NCBI GenBank assembly: GCA_964453035.1
Contig: CAYVOX010000016.1
Location: 1-36,781 of the forward strand
Length of the DNA stretch: 36,781 bases
Reading direction: 5' to 3'
From: CAYVOX01 sp964453035
Lineage (GTDB): Bacteria > Chloroflexota > Anaerolineae > Anaerolineales > Anaerolineaceae
The translations under genes and the position numbers were made by a program. Shown here piece by piece: positions 16,776 to 23,752 of this stretch. Position 1 is the stretch's first letter, and every line of letters begins with the position of its first letter. Under the pieces are notes generated by a model that saw nothing but the letters and a program-made list of their open reading frames with translations, was not told where the DNA came from and made no database searches.

Positions 16776-17510
16776 ATGACTACATTTGGCAAGCAACCCA
16801 TAGCCCTGGTTACCGGCGCTGCCCACCGTCTCGGACGTGAGATTGCGCTCCACCTTGCCGCCCTGGGTTATGATATTGCCCTGCATTACAACCAATCTGC
16901 GGCACAGGCCAGGCAAACCGCTCAAGAAATCGGAAAGTTGGGCGTGTCCACCTACCTGCTTAAAGCCAACCTGACCCACCCCGATGAAGTTGAAGCTCTG
17001 TTTGAAGATCTCTATAGCCTTTCCGATAAGTTAGATGTCCTGGTCAATTCCGCTGCCGTCATGCCGCGCGCATCCCTGCTTGAGATGGATATCGCCGCCT
17101 GGGATGATACACTCAATCTTAACCTGCGCGCGCCGTGGCTGTGTGCCAGGTATGCTTCCCGGCTCATGCAAAAAGATGGCGGCAATATCATCAATATCAC
17201 CGATTCCGGCGCTGACTGCAACTGGACCGGTTACGCAGCCTACACCCTGAGCAAATCCGCCCTGCAGCACCTCACCCGCCTTTTAGCCCGCACCCTCGCG
17301 CCAGCGATCCGAGTCAACGCCATAGCGCCGGGTTTAGTGCTCCCTCCGCCTGAGATGCCCAAAGCAGAATGGCATCGCCTTGTTGATCGCCTCCCCCTGC
17401 AGCACGCTGCCCAACCTAACAACATCAATCAGGCGGTCGAATATTTGCTCAAGAACATGCACGTCACCGGCCAAACCCTGGTTGTGGATGGCGGTTACCA
17501 GCTTCTATAA
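16776..17510 (+). CDS. Short-chain dehydrogenase, pteridine-reductase-like
   Basis: This 244-residue classical SDR fold has the cofactor motif TGAAHRLGREIA followed by HYNQS, the VNSAA strand, the YxxxK pair as Y156 and K160, and the C-terminal TLVVDGGYQL. The basic TGAA(H/R)RLGR variant suggests NADPH. The residue 13 before the catalytic tyrosine is aspartate (D143), not the usual serine. This Asp/Tyr pairing is the hallmark of pteridine reductases (PTR1 and FolM-like), so I favour reduction of dihydrobiopterin- or folate-type pterins over a generic alcohol. It overlaps no neighbour but lies 5 bases after proline dehydrogenase and 14 before a UbiA-like gene. Two molybdopterin genes follow further down. 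Confidence 0.85.
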   Translation: MTTFGKQPIALVTGAAHRLGREIALHLAALGYDIALHYNQSAAQARQTAQEIGKLGVSTYLLKANLTHPDEVEALFEDLYSLSDKLDVLVNSAAVMPRASLLEMDIAAWDDTLNLNLRAPWLCARYASRLMQKDGGNIINITDSGADCNWTGYAAYTLSKSALQHLTRLLARTLAPAIRVNAIAPGLVLPPPEMPKAEWHRLVDRLPLQHAAQPNNINQAVEYLLKNMHVTGQTLVVDGGYQLL

Positions 17511-17524
17511 ACTGAGGATTTTTT

Positions 17525-18445
17525 ATGGAACCAAGAGTCTCGTTGCTCTCTCTCCTTTTCAAATTTGCCCGTCCCTGGTCGTTGCTTGTTGGAGCTTTGT
17601 TTTACACACTGGGGATCAGCATCGTCAACTATCTCGGTCATTCCCTGCTCTGGGACCGCCTATGGCTGGGACTGGGTATGGTGTTGCTCCTCCAGCTCAG
17701 CAGCTACATGCTTATAGCGCATTTTGACCTGCTTGAATGCGCCAATCCCCTTCGCCGCGCTCAAAAAGACCTCTCCGCCGAGGAGCAGCAAGCCCTGGCG
17801 CGGATTCCAAAACAAGGTTTGCTCATTTTTTCCATCACCACCCTCACCACCGGCGCAGTACTCACCGTGATAATGTTCAATATCGGCGCAATCAATCTAC
17901 CCACCCTCATTATTCTGGGAATCGCCTTCTTCATTGCGTATTTCTATGCAGTGCCGCCTGCTCGCCTGGTCTATTCCGGCTACGGTGAACTGGCGGAATC
18001 CTTTTTGCTGGCAAGCCTCGTTCCGGCCTTTGCTTTTCTACTGCAAACTGGCGAACTCCACCGCTTCCTCCTTATCCTCTCCCTGCCTTTGATCGCTATT
18101 TTCTTGGCTATGCGCATCGCCCTCTCTCTTGAAAGTTACACTCTCAACCTTAAACGCAATCACAAAACCCTGCTGATTGCCCTCGGATGGCAGCGCGCCG
18201 TCTCCTTCCACAACCTGCTCATCCCGGCTGCCTTCGTCCTCCTGCTCCTTGCCAGCCTCCTGGGTCTCCCCTGGGCACTCACCTGGCCCGGACTGCTGAC
18301 GGTTCCCATCGGCCTCTTCCAGATGTGGCAGTTGAGTCAGATTAGCGCCGGCGCAAAACCCGCCTGGCGCATCCTGCGCCTCACCGCGTCTGCTCTGGTC
18401 GGGCTCACCGTTTACCTCCTGACCCTGGCCTTTTTCACCGTCTGA
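17525..18445 (+). CDS. UbiA-like polytopic membrane protein
   Basis: This 306-residue protein has about eight or nine hydrophobic helices. It starts with FKFARPWSLLVGALFYTLG, which resembles the first helix of UbiA/MenA prenyltransferases, and has the helix FFIAYFYAVPPARLVYSGYGELAES, like the YS-PP-LR-GLGE segment of MenA-type enzymes. The two Asp-rich prenyl-diphosphate motifs (NDxxD and DxxxD) are not intact: the first is replaced by AHFDLLECANP. It may therefore be a divergent or inactive member. TGAGGA seven bases before the ATG is a good ribosome binding site, and moeA starts 2 bases after its stop. UbiA family membership is likely but not certain. Confidence 0.6.
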   Translation: MEPRVSLLSLLFKFARPWSLLVGALFYTLGISIVNYLGHSLLWDRLWLGLGMVLLLQLSSYMLIAHFDLLECANPLRRAQKDLSAEEQQALARIPKQGLLIFSITTLTTGAVLTVIMFNIGAINLPTLIILGIAFFIAYFYAVPPARLVYSGYGELAESFLLASLVPAFAFLLQTGELHRFLLILSLPLIAIFLAMRIALSLESYTLNLKRNHKTLLIALGWQRAVSFHNLLIPAAFVLLLLASLLGLPWALTWPGLLTVPIGLFQMWQLSQISAGAKPAWRILRLTASALVGLTVYLLTLAFFTV

Positions 18446-18447
18446 CC

Positions 18448-19683
18448 ATGCCTGAATTCCTCCAGCTCCTCCCTCCTGATGATGCCCTACAGCGCCTCTT
18501 TGCGCATCTCCCCGAGGTTGCTCTACGCGCGGAAGAGGTGGATTGCCCCTTAGCGCTGGGGCGCATCACCGCCCGCCCTGTGTTATCCCCGGAACCCTCT
18601 CCGGCCTTTGCCCGTAGCACCGTAGATGGCTTTGCTGTTCGCGCTGTTGATACCTATGGTGCCTCCGAAAGTCTCCCCGCTTACCTCAAGCTGATTGGTG
18701 AAATTTCCATGGGCCAGCCTGCCAACCTCTCACTGCAGCCTGGCGAGGTCGCCCTCATCCACACTGGCGGCATGCTGCCTGCCTTTGCGAATGCCGTGGT
18801 CATGGTTGAATTCACCCAGCCCTCCCGCCCTGGCGAAGTTGAGATTCTCAAATCTGTCGCCAGCGGCGAAAACATCCTGGCTCTCGGTGAGGATGTGGCA
18901 TCTGGTCAACAGGTGCTGCCCGCGGGCAAGCTGCTGCGCGCCGCTGAAATTGGTGGGTTGATGGCTTTGGGCATTCAAAAGGTCTGTGTCAAAAAAAAGC
19001 CCATTGTCGCGTTGATTTCAACTGGTGATGAGGTCATTCCCCCGCACCAGATTCCTTCACCCGGCCAGGTTCGAGATATCAACACTTACACCCTCGCCGC
19101 CCTCATCCAGCAAGCTGGCGGTGAGCCGCTTCCCCTGGGCATCGTGCCCGACCAACCCGACCGCCTGCAGGCCACGCTCACCCAGGCTCTCCAATCCGCT
19201 GATCTGGTCGTTATCACAGCTGGTTCCTCTGCCAGCACGCGCGACCTGACTGCCCAAGTCATCCAGTCATCAGGTCAACCCGGTGTCCTGGTTCACGGAG
19301 TCAATATAAAGCCGGGCAAACCAACCATTCTCGGCCTGTGCGGCCAAATTCCCGTCATAGGCTTGCCCGGCAACCCGGTTAGCGCACTGGTGATTGCCTG
19401 GCGCTTTGTCATACCTATCCTTTTTCGCCTGCTGGGTAATCCATCCATTTTTCGCCCGGTCATTCAGGCGCGCCTCACCACCAATCTCGCCTCTCAGGCC
19501 GGTCGTGAAGATTGGTTTCCGGTGCGCCTCGTTTCAACTGCCCAGGGCTGGCAGGCGGAGCCAATCTTTTACAAGAGCAACCTGATCTTTTCACTCGTTC
19601 AGGCGGATGGATTGCTGCACATCCCCCCCTCTGTCACAGGCTTTACCGCCGGTGAATGGGCGTCCGTTTATTTACTGGAGTAA
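18448..19683 (+). CDS. moeA: Molybdopterin molybdotransferase MoeA
   Basis: This 411-residue protein has the MoeA domain order: an N-terminal segment with FARSTVDGFAVRA, a beta-barrel region with HTGGMLP, and the MogA-like core with ISTGDEVIPP, PGQVRDINTYTLAAL, ITAGSSASTRDLT and VHGVNIKPGKPT. The core continues with GLPGNPVSALV, followed by the C-terminal domain IV. MoeA inserts molybdate (or tungstate) into adenylylated molybdopterin. The usual GGxSxGxxD motif reads GSSASTRD here, keeping the essential acidic residue. It starts 2 bases after the UbiA-like gene and is followed 6 bases later by a second moeA, so the two are cotranscribed. Confidence 0.95.
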   Translation: MPEFLQLLPPDDALQRLFAHLPEVALRAEEVDCPLALGRITARPVLSPEPSPAFARSTVDGFAVRAVDTYGASESLPAYLKLIGEISMGQPANLSLQPGEVALIHTGGMLPAFANAVVMVEFTQPSRPGEVEILKSVASGENILALGEDVASGQQVLPAGKLLRAAEIGGLMALGIQKVCVKKKPIVALISTGDEVIPPHQIPSPGQVRDINTYTLAALIQQAGGEPLPLGIVPDQPDRLQATLTQALQSADLVVITAGSSASTRDLTAQVIQSSGQPGVLVHGVNIKPGKPTILGLCGQIPVIGLPGNPVSALVIAWRFVIPILFRLLGNPSIFRPVIQARLTTNLASQAGREDWFPVRLVSTAQGWQAEPIFYKSNLIFSLVQADGLLHIPPSVTGFTAGEWASVYLLE

Positions 19684-19689
19684 TTGCCT

Positions 19690-21651
19690 ATGAGCTTCTA
19701 CCTCCACGATATTCCCCTGCCTGAAGCAGTCGCTCGCTTCAACCAAGCGCTGGAACAGGCCGGCCTGCAGCGCATACTCGGCGTTGAGACTCTTCCCCTC
19801 ACCGAAGATCTGCTCGGCCGTGTGCTAGCCCAGCCGGTATGGGCCAGTGCATCGTCCCCGCACTACCATGCCTCCGCCATGGACGGGTTTGCCTTGCGCG
19901 CCGCGGAGATCACCCGGGCTCGCCCCACAGCGCCCGTCACCCTCACCTGCGGCAGCCAGGCTACCTACCTGGATACCGGCGACCCGCTTCCCACCTGGGC
20001 GGATACAGTCGTCCCTATTGAACTTATCGAACCTTTGGATGAGTTTTCCGCACCAGCAGCCAATCCGCGCAATCCTGCATTTATCCGCTTGCGCTCAGCT
20101 TTTCCCCCCTGGAGCCACGTCCGTCCCCTGGGCGAGGATATCATCGCCTCACAGCTGGTTCTCCCTTCCGGTCACGTGCTCCGTCCCGTCGATTTAGGCG
20201 CGCTGGCTGCCAGCGGAGCCCATGAAATTCCCATCAGCCGCAAGCCCACGGTTGCCGTCATCCCCTCCGGCAGTGAACTCGTCCCAACCGGGCATGCGCC
20301 GCTGCCAGGTCAGATCATTGAATTTAATTCAATGGTTATGTCAGCACAGCTTGCTCAATGGGGAGCGCAGCCGCATCGTTACGGCATCGTTCCAGATGAT
20401 ATCAATCAACTGGTTGCAGCAGTTTCACAAGCCGCACAGGATTGCGACCTCATCCTCCTCAACGCGGGCTCATCCGCCGGGGCGGAAGACTTCTCTGCTC
20501 GCATCATCCAGCAGCTCGGTGAAGTGCTTGTTCACGGCATCGCTGTGCGGCCCGGTCATCCTGTCATCATCGGGATGGTGCGCTCGCCCAACCAACCGAA
20601 CCGCACCGTCCCCATCCTCGGCGTACCCGGCTACCCCGTCTCCGCCGCCCTCACCATGGAAATTCTGGTCGAACCCCTCATCGCACAGTGGCTCGGACGG
20701 GCCCCAAACCAGCCGCAAGAGGTCAGCGCAATCCTCACCCGAAAAGTCAACTCACCCGCCGGTGATGACGACTATGTACGCGTGGTCGTCGGGCAGGTCG
20801 GAGAAAAACTTCTCGCCGCTCCACTCAATCGTGGTGCAGGCGTCATCACCTCTCTCGTGCGTGCTGACGGCATCACCATCATTCCTAGCGGCGTGCAGGG
20901 CCTCGAGGCTGGCGCCGCGGTCACGGTGCGCCTCATCCAGCCCCCTCAAGCCCTCCGCCACACCATTTTCGCCATCGGCTCCCACGATCTCACCCTGGAT
21001 GTGCTGGCGCAGTTTCTCAGCCAGCGTAATCGCCGCCTGGTCTCCGCCAATGTCGGCAGCCAGGGAGGGCTGGTGGCGGTGCGCCGCGGCGAGGCTCATC
21101 TGGCTGGCACCCACCTTCTCGATCCCTCGACTGGACAGTACAATCTTTCAGCCATTCAGCAATACCTTGCCGGCATCCCGGTGCGCCTCATGGTCTGGGC
21201 TGAGCGTGAACAGGGTCTCATCGTTGCAAAGGGAAATCCCAAAAATATTCAAAACCTTGCCAGCCTGACGGCACCAGGCATCTCCATGGTCAACCGCCAG
21301 CGCGGCTCGGGTACCCGCTCCCTGCTTGATTACCACCTCGAGCAGCTCGGCCTCAACCCCCAGGCGCTCAGCGGTTACCAGCAGGAGGAATACACCCACC
21401 TGGCGGTGGCTGCGGCTGTTTCCTCAGGCCGCGCCGATTGCGGTCTCGGCATTACTGCTGCCGCCCATGCCCTCAACCTGGACTTCATACCCCTCTTCTC
21501 CGAGCGGTACGACCTGGTTATACCCATGCCATACTTTGAATCGCCGCTGCTGGCACCTATCCTGGAGCTTACCAACGACCAGGCTTTTAGAAAAGCGCTC
21601 TCCACTCTCCCCGGTTACAGCTTCGACCGCATGGGCGAGCTCATTATCTGA
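19690..21651 (+). CDS. moeA: MoeA fused to a periplasmic-binding-protein-like domain
   Basis: The protein has about 653 residues. Residues 1-415 repeat the MoeA architecture (HASAMDGFALRA, VIPSGSELVP, PGQIIEFNSMVMSAQ, NAGSSAGAEDFS, VRPGHPVIIG, GVPGYPVSAAL). Residues about 420-653 form a PBP/LysR-substrate-like domain starting TIFAIGSHDLTLDVLAQFL, with NRQRGSGTRSLLDYHL and SGRADCGLGITAAA. This fusion is known in archaea and some bacteria, and the extra domain is thought to bind molybdate, tungstate or a cofactor precursor. ATG at 19690 is chosen over TTG at 19684 because GGAG lies nine bases upstream of the ATG and only three from the TTG. Two MoeA paralogues in one operon may separate Mo and W use. 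Confidence 0.93.
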   Translation: MSFYLHDIPLPEAVARFNQALEQAGLQRILGVETLPLTEDLLGRVLAQPVWASASSPHYHASAMDGFALRAAEITRARPTAPVTLTCGSQATYLDTGDPLPTWADTVVPIELIEPLDEFSAPAANPRNPAFIRLRSAFPPWSHVRPLGEDIIASQLVLPSGHVLRPVDLGALAASGAHEIPISRKPTVAVIPSGSELVPTGHAPLPGQIIEFNSMVMSAQLAQWGAQPHRYGIVPDDINQLVAAVSQAAQDCDLILLNAGSSAGAEDFSARIIQQLGEVLVHGIAVRPGHPVIIGMVRSPNQPNRTVPILGVPGYPVSAALTMEILVEPLIAQWLGRAPNQPQEVSAILTRKVNSPAGDDDYVRVVVGQVGEKLLAAPLNRGAGVITSLVRADGITIIPSGVQGLEAGAAVTVRLIQPPQALRHTIFAIGSHDLTLDVLAQFLSQRNRRLVSANVGSQGGLVAVRRGEAHLAGTHLLDPSTGQYNLSAIQQYLAGIPVRLMVWAEREQGLIVAKGNPKNIQNLASLTAPGISMVNRQRGSGTRSLLDYHLEQLGLNPQALSGYQQEEYTHLAVAAAVSSGRADCGLGITAAAHALNLDFIPLFSERYDLVIPMPYFESPLLAPILELTNDQAFRKALSTLPGYSFDRMGELII

Positions 21652-21657
21652 GCGTAA

Positions 21658-21676
21658 AAAGGTGATACAAACCTTT
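21658..21676. promoter_or_regulatory. Inverted repeat overlapping the bcp -35 region
   Basis: AAAGGT (21658-21663), seven bases, ACCTTT (21671-21676): perfect 6-base arms just after the moeA-PBP stop. The right arm runs into the putative -35 hexamer of bcp. It could be an operator; there is no T-run for a terminator. Confidence 0.35.
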
Positions 21677-21703
21677 CAAATTACAGCTTTCTTCGCGTAC
21701 AAT
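21674..21703 (+). promoter_or_regulatory. Probable bcp promoter
   Basis: TTTCAA (21674-21679), an 18-base spacer and TACAAT (21698-21703), 24 bases before the bcp start codon. The 10-base string CTTTCAAATT around this -35 recurs at the cytochrome c promoter near 22809. Confidence 0.45.
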
Positions 21704-21727
21704 CTAATTATCAAAAGGAGGTGTTTA

Positions 21728-22186
21728 ATGCCAATTCAAGCCAACACTATTGCGCCTGATTTTACTCTGCTCGATGAGAACAATATCCCCCGCAAGCTGT
21801 CAGACTTCCGGGGTAAGGTCGTCGTCCTTTACTTCTACCCCAAGGATGATACCCCCGGGTGTACCACCGAGGCCTGTGCCTTTCGCGATGACTACTCCGC
21901 CTACGATAAAGCCGGCGCGGTCATTCTGGGCGTCTCGCCCGATTCACCTAAATCGCACACCAAATTCAAAGCCAAGTACCAGCTGCCGTTCACCCTCCTC
22001 GCGGATGAAGACCATGCGGTAGCCCTGCAGTACGGGGTTTGGGGCTTAAAAAAGTTCATGGGACGGGAATACGAAGGGATTTTCCGCACCACTTTTGTCA
22101 TTGCGCCAGATGGTACGATTAGAAAGGTGTTCGAAGGCGTTAAACCGGATGGGCACAGCCTGGAAGTGCTGGAAGCCCTGAAATAA
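21728..22186 (+). CDS. bcp: Thioredoxin-dependent thiol peroxidase (BCP/PrxQ family)
   Basis: This 152-residue peroxiredoxin reduces hydrogen and organic peroxides using thioredoxin. The motif DDTPGC45TTEAC50AFRD holds the peroxidatic Cys45 and the resolving Cys50, in the same positions and spacing as atypical two-Cys BCP proteins. T42 and P43 of the PxxxTxxC-type active site and the late arginine are present. A perfect AAAGGAGG sits seven to eight bases before the ATG, so the frame that stays open upstream inside moeA is not used. It has its own promoter and ends at a strong bidirectional terminator. The Rrf2 regulator converges on it from the other side. Confidence 0.96.
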   Translation: MPIQANTIAPDFTLLDENNIPRKLSDFRGKVVVLYFYPKDDTPGCTTEACAFRDDYSAYDKAGAVILGVSPDSPKSHTKFKAKYQLPFTLLADEDHAVALQYGVWGLKKFMGREYEGIFRTTFVIAPDGTIRKVFEGVKPDGHSLEVLEALK

Positions 22187-22193
22187 TCAAAAA

Positions 22194-22228
22194 GAGAGAC
22201 CCGTTTTTTACGGGTCTCTCAGTTTTTT
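22194..22228. terminator. Bidirectional terminator between bcp and the Rrf2 gene
   Basis: Perfect 10-base arms GAGAGACCCG (22194-22203) and CGGGTCTCTC (22211-22220) enclose a 7-base T-rich loop. A T-run follows at 22223-22228, and an A-run before the left arm serves the opposite strand. Confidence 0.92.
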
Positions 22229-22232
22229 GTGA

Positions 22233-22682
22233 TTATTTCATAATGTCCAACAACTCATCGACCGTTTTCGCCCTTGCCAGGTCAGAAAGGTGCAGCTTTG
22301 CAAGGTGCTCGCTCACAATTTTTTGCAGGCTCAACCACGCCAACCTGCTATAGCAAACCGCAATCTTTTCGCAATCCGGCGGGCATTCTTCAGCGCAATC
22401 GGTGCAGGGCAGCACGTTAACCGAGCCCTCCAGGGTTTCAACGATATCCAAAACGGTGATGTCCTTGGCTGCCCGGCTCAGTCGAATTCCCCCATGTGGC
22501 CCGGGCGAGGCTTTGATGAGTTTGGCCTGCATCAGCGCGTGCCCAATCTGGTGTAAAAACGGCAGCGGGATTTGCAGCTTCTCGGCGAGCACGCTCGTAG
22601 GCTGCGCCTTCCCCTCGGCTTCATTTGCCAGGGCAATCATCAGGGTCAACCCGTAATCCAGGCGCCGATTAACTTTTAACAT
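22233..22682 (-). CDS. Rrf2-family transcriptional regulator with five clustered cysteines
   Basis: This 149-residue protein has an N-terminal winged helix (DYGLTLMIALA, a recognition region with VLAEKLQIPLPFLHQIGHALMQAKLIKASPGPHGGIRLSR), as in IscR, NsrR and RirA. The sensory region contains C93, C96, C100, C104 and C110. Typical Fe-S Rrf2 proteins have three cysteines, so a cluster is very likely, although which cysteines bind it is open. It should sense redox state, NO, oxygen or iron-sulfur status. GAGGTGAAGG lies directly upstream of the ATG. It is divergent from a cytochrome c gene and convergent with a peroxiredoxin, both plausible targets. Confidence 0.93.
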   Translation of the reverse strand: MLKVNRRLDYGLTLMIALANEAEGKAQPTSVLAEKLQIPLPFLHQIGHALMQAKLIKASPGPHGGIRLSRAAKDITVLDIVETLEGSVNVLPCTDCAEECPPDCEKIAVCYSRLAWLSLQKIVSEHLAKLHLSDLARAKTVDELLDIMK

Positions 22683-22699
22683 CCTTCACCTCATCAGTA

Positions 22700-22728
22700 A
22701 ATATAGTAATAAAATAATGGATAATCAA
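22700..22728 (-). promoter_or_regulatory. Promoter of the Rrf2 gene
   Basis: On the minus strand TTGATT (22728-22723), a 17-base spacer and TATATT (22705-22700). The -10 ends 17 bases upstream of the start codon. Confidence 0.6.
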
Positions 22729-22739
22729 TCTTAACGTAA

Positions 22740-22753
22740 GTGATAAATATCAT
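22740..22753. promoter_or_regulatory. FNR/CRP-type dyad upstream of cytochrome c and rrf2
   Basis: GTGATAAATATCAT contains the core TGAT-N4-ATCA that matches the central bases of the FNR/DNR consensus TTGAT-N4-ATCAA. It is 12 bases upstream of the Rrf2 -35 and about 90 bases upstream of the cytochrome transcription start. No FNR-family gene is in the window. Confidence 0.4.
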
Positions 22754-22766
22754 AACTATTCTCCAC

Positions 22767-22787
22767 ATTTGTCTAAATTCGACAAAT
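22767..22787. promoter_or_regulatory. Perfect 7-7-7 inverted repeat, candidate Rrf2 operator
   Basis: ATTTGTC (22767-22773), seven bases, GACAAAT (22781-22787): perfect arms in the space between the divergent Rrf2 and cytochrome c promoters, centred on 22777. Length and location suit a homodimeric regulator. Confidence 0.5.
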
Positions 22788-22809
22788 CGGATAATGTTTG
22801 GAAAATGTC

Positions 22810-22838
22810 TTTCAAATTGAATCTAAACGGTATATAAT
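22810..22838 (+). promoter_or_regulatory. Promoter of the cytochrome c gene
   Basis: TTTCAA (22810-22815), a 17-base spacer and the consensus -10 TATAAT (22833-22838). The start of transcription would be near 22845, 22 bases before the start codon. Confidence 0.65.
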
Positions 22839-22866
22839 CTTAATAAACTTTAAGGAGGTAAAGTCT

Positions 22867-23289
22867 ATGAAAAAGACAACTTTAATCCTGCTTGTTCTCA
22901 CCCTCAGCGCAGCCCTTCTACTCACAGCCTGCTCAAGCGCGCCGGCTGCATCCTCCCGCCCTGCTGCGCCCGCCAGTTTTGCCAACAAAACCAATCCCTA
23001 CGCCGGCAACGCCGATGCCATCGCTAAAGGCAAGCTGGAATACACCAACAACTGCCTCTCCTGCCATGGCACATCTGCCGGTGGAAATGGCCCCGCCGCT
23101 TCAGCCCTTACACCCAAGCCCACCAACCTGGTTACCGCTCTTAAAGATGTCACTCCCGGCTACTTCTTCTGGCGCACCAGTGATGGGGGCGGCATGGAGC
23201 CTTTTAAATCATCCATGCCCGCCTTTAAAGGCATATTGAGCGAAGAAAAAATGTGGCAGATTATCAGCTATATCCAGAGCCTCAACTAA
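22867..23289 (+). CDS. Lipoprotein mono-haem cytochrome c
   Basis: A 140-residue exported cytochrome. The signal peptide MKKTTLILLVLTLSAALLLTA is followed by lipobox cysteine C22 (LTAC), so the mature protein is lipid-anchored outside the membrane. After a Ser/Ala/Pro linker, the haem-binding motif is C63-LS-C66-H67, and the distal methionine ligand is in SSMPAF. The C-terminal helix is MWQIISYIQSL. This is the class I small cytochrome c fold used to shuttle electrons to or from membrane complexes. AAGGAGG seven bases before the ATG fixes the start. The intergenic region upstream holds two dyads and the divergent Rrf2 gene, suggesting redox control. The partner oxidase or reductase is not in the window. 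Confidence 0.94.
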   Translation: MKKTTLILLVLTLSAALLLTACSSAPAASSRPAAPASFANKTNPYAGNADAIAKGKLEYTNNCLSCHGTSAGGNGPAASALTPKPTNLVTALKDVTPGYFFWRTSDGGGMEPFKSSMPAFKGILSEEKMWQIISYIQSLN

Positions 23290-23318
23290 GCTTAGCCTGC
23301 CTGCCCTCCCCTAAAAAC

Positions 23319-23368
23319 ATCAGGGGCACGCCATCTTAGCTGTGCCCCTGATTAATTATTCACTTTTT
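23319..23368. terminator. Terminator after cytochrome c, also serving rsfS
   Basis: Perfect 11-base arms ATCAGGGGCAC (23319-23329) and GTGCCCCTGAT (23342-23352) enclose a 12-base loop. A T-rich tract follows on the plus strand, and a run of A before the left arm gives T on the minus strand. Confidence 0.82.
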
Positions 23369-23371
23369 TTA

Positions 23372-23716
23372 TTACGGCATCCTGAGCAAGATTTTTCCGC
23401 GCTCCCACAATTGTTCCAGCCGGTAATAATCGCGTTGGTCCGGTGAGAACATGTGAATAACGATATCCCCCAGGTCAACCGCCAGCCAGCCGTCGCCGGC
23501 TCTTCCTTCAATCTTTCCCCGCAGTTGGTAAGCCTGCTTTGCCTTCTCAATCACCGCTTCTGCAAGACTATCCAGCATCCGGTCGCTGGTGCCTGTCGCC
23601 AGGATGAAATAATCCGTGAAGCCAGCAATCTCATGAATATCTAGCAGGAGAATGTCCTCGCCAAATTTTTCTTCCAAAACGTCCACCAATCCTCGAGCAA
23701 TTTCCAGAGTATTCAG
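23372..23716 (-). CDS. rsfS: Ribosomal silencing factor RsfS, probable CTG start
   Basis: RsfS binds uL14 on the large subunit and blocks subunit joining when nutrients are scarce. The family core is seen: GEDILLLDI, TDYFILATGTSDRMLDSLAEAV, GDGWLAVDLGDIVIHMF and RDYYRLEQLW. No ATG, GTG or TTG start both fits the family's N-terminal helix and has a ribosome binding site. A TTG at 23689 and GTG at 23686 would cut that helix. CTG at 23716 has GAGAGG six bases upstream. It restores NTLEIARGLVDVLEE, the expected first helix, and a stop lies two codons further up. Starting there gives 114 residues. Translation may be coupled to thpR, which ends 36 bases upstream. Confidence 0.88.
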   Translation of the reverse strand: MNTLEIARGLVDVLEEKFGEDILLLDIHEIAGFTDYFILATGTSDRMLDSLAEAVIEKAKQAYQLRGKIEGRAGDGWLAVDLGDIVIHMFSPDQRDYYRLEQLWERGKILLRMP

Positions 23717-23752
23717 AAGTCACCTCTCGTTAATTAATATGTTTAATCAATT

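Noticed and set aside
20222..21268. 348-codon plus-strand frame inside moeA2
   Set aside because: Out-of-frame shadow rich in Ser, Pro and Arg with no motif; the moeA-PBP frame explains the sequence.
21326..21727. N-terminal extension of bcp into moeA2
   Set aside because: The extension is a Ser/Arg-rich shadow; a perfect AAAGGAGG, a promoter and the family length all point to ATG at 21728.
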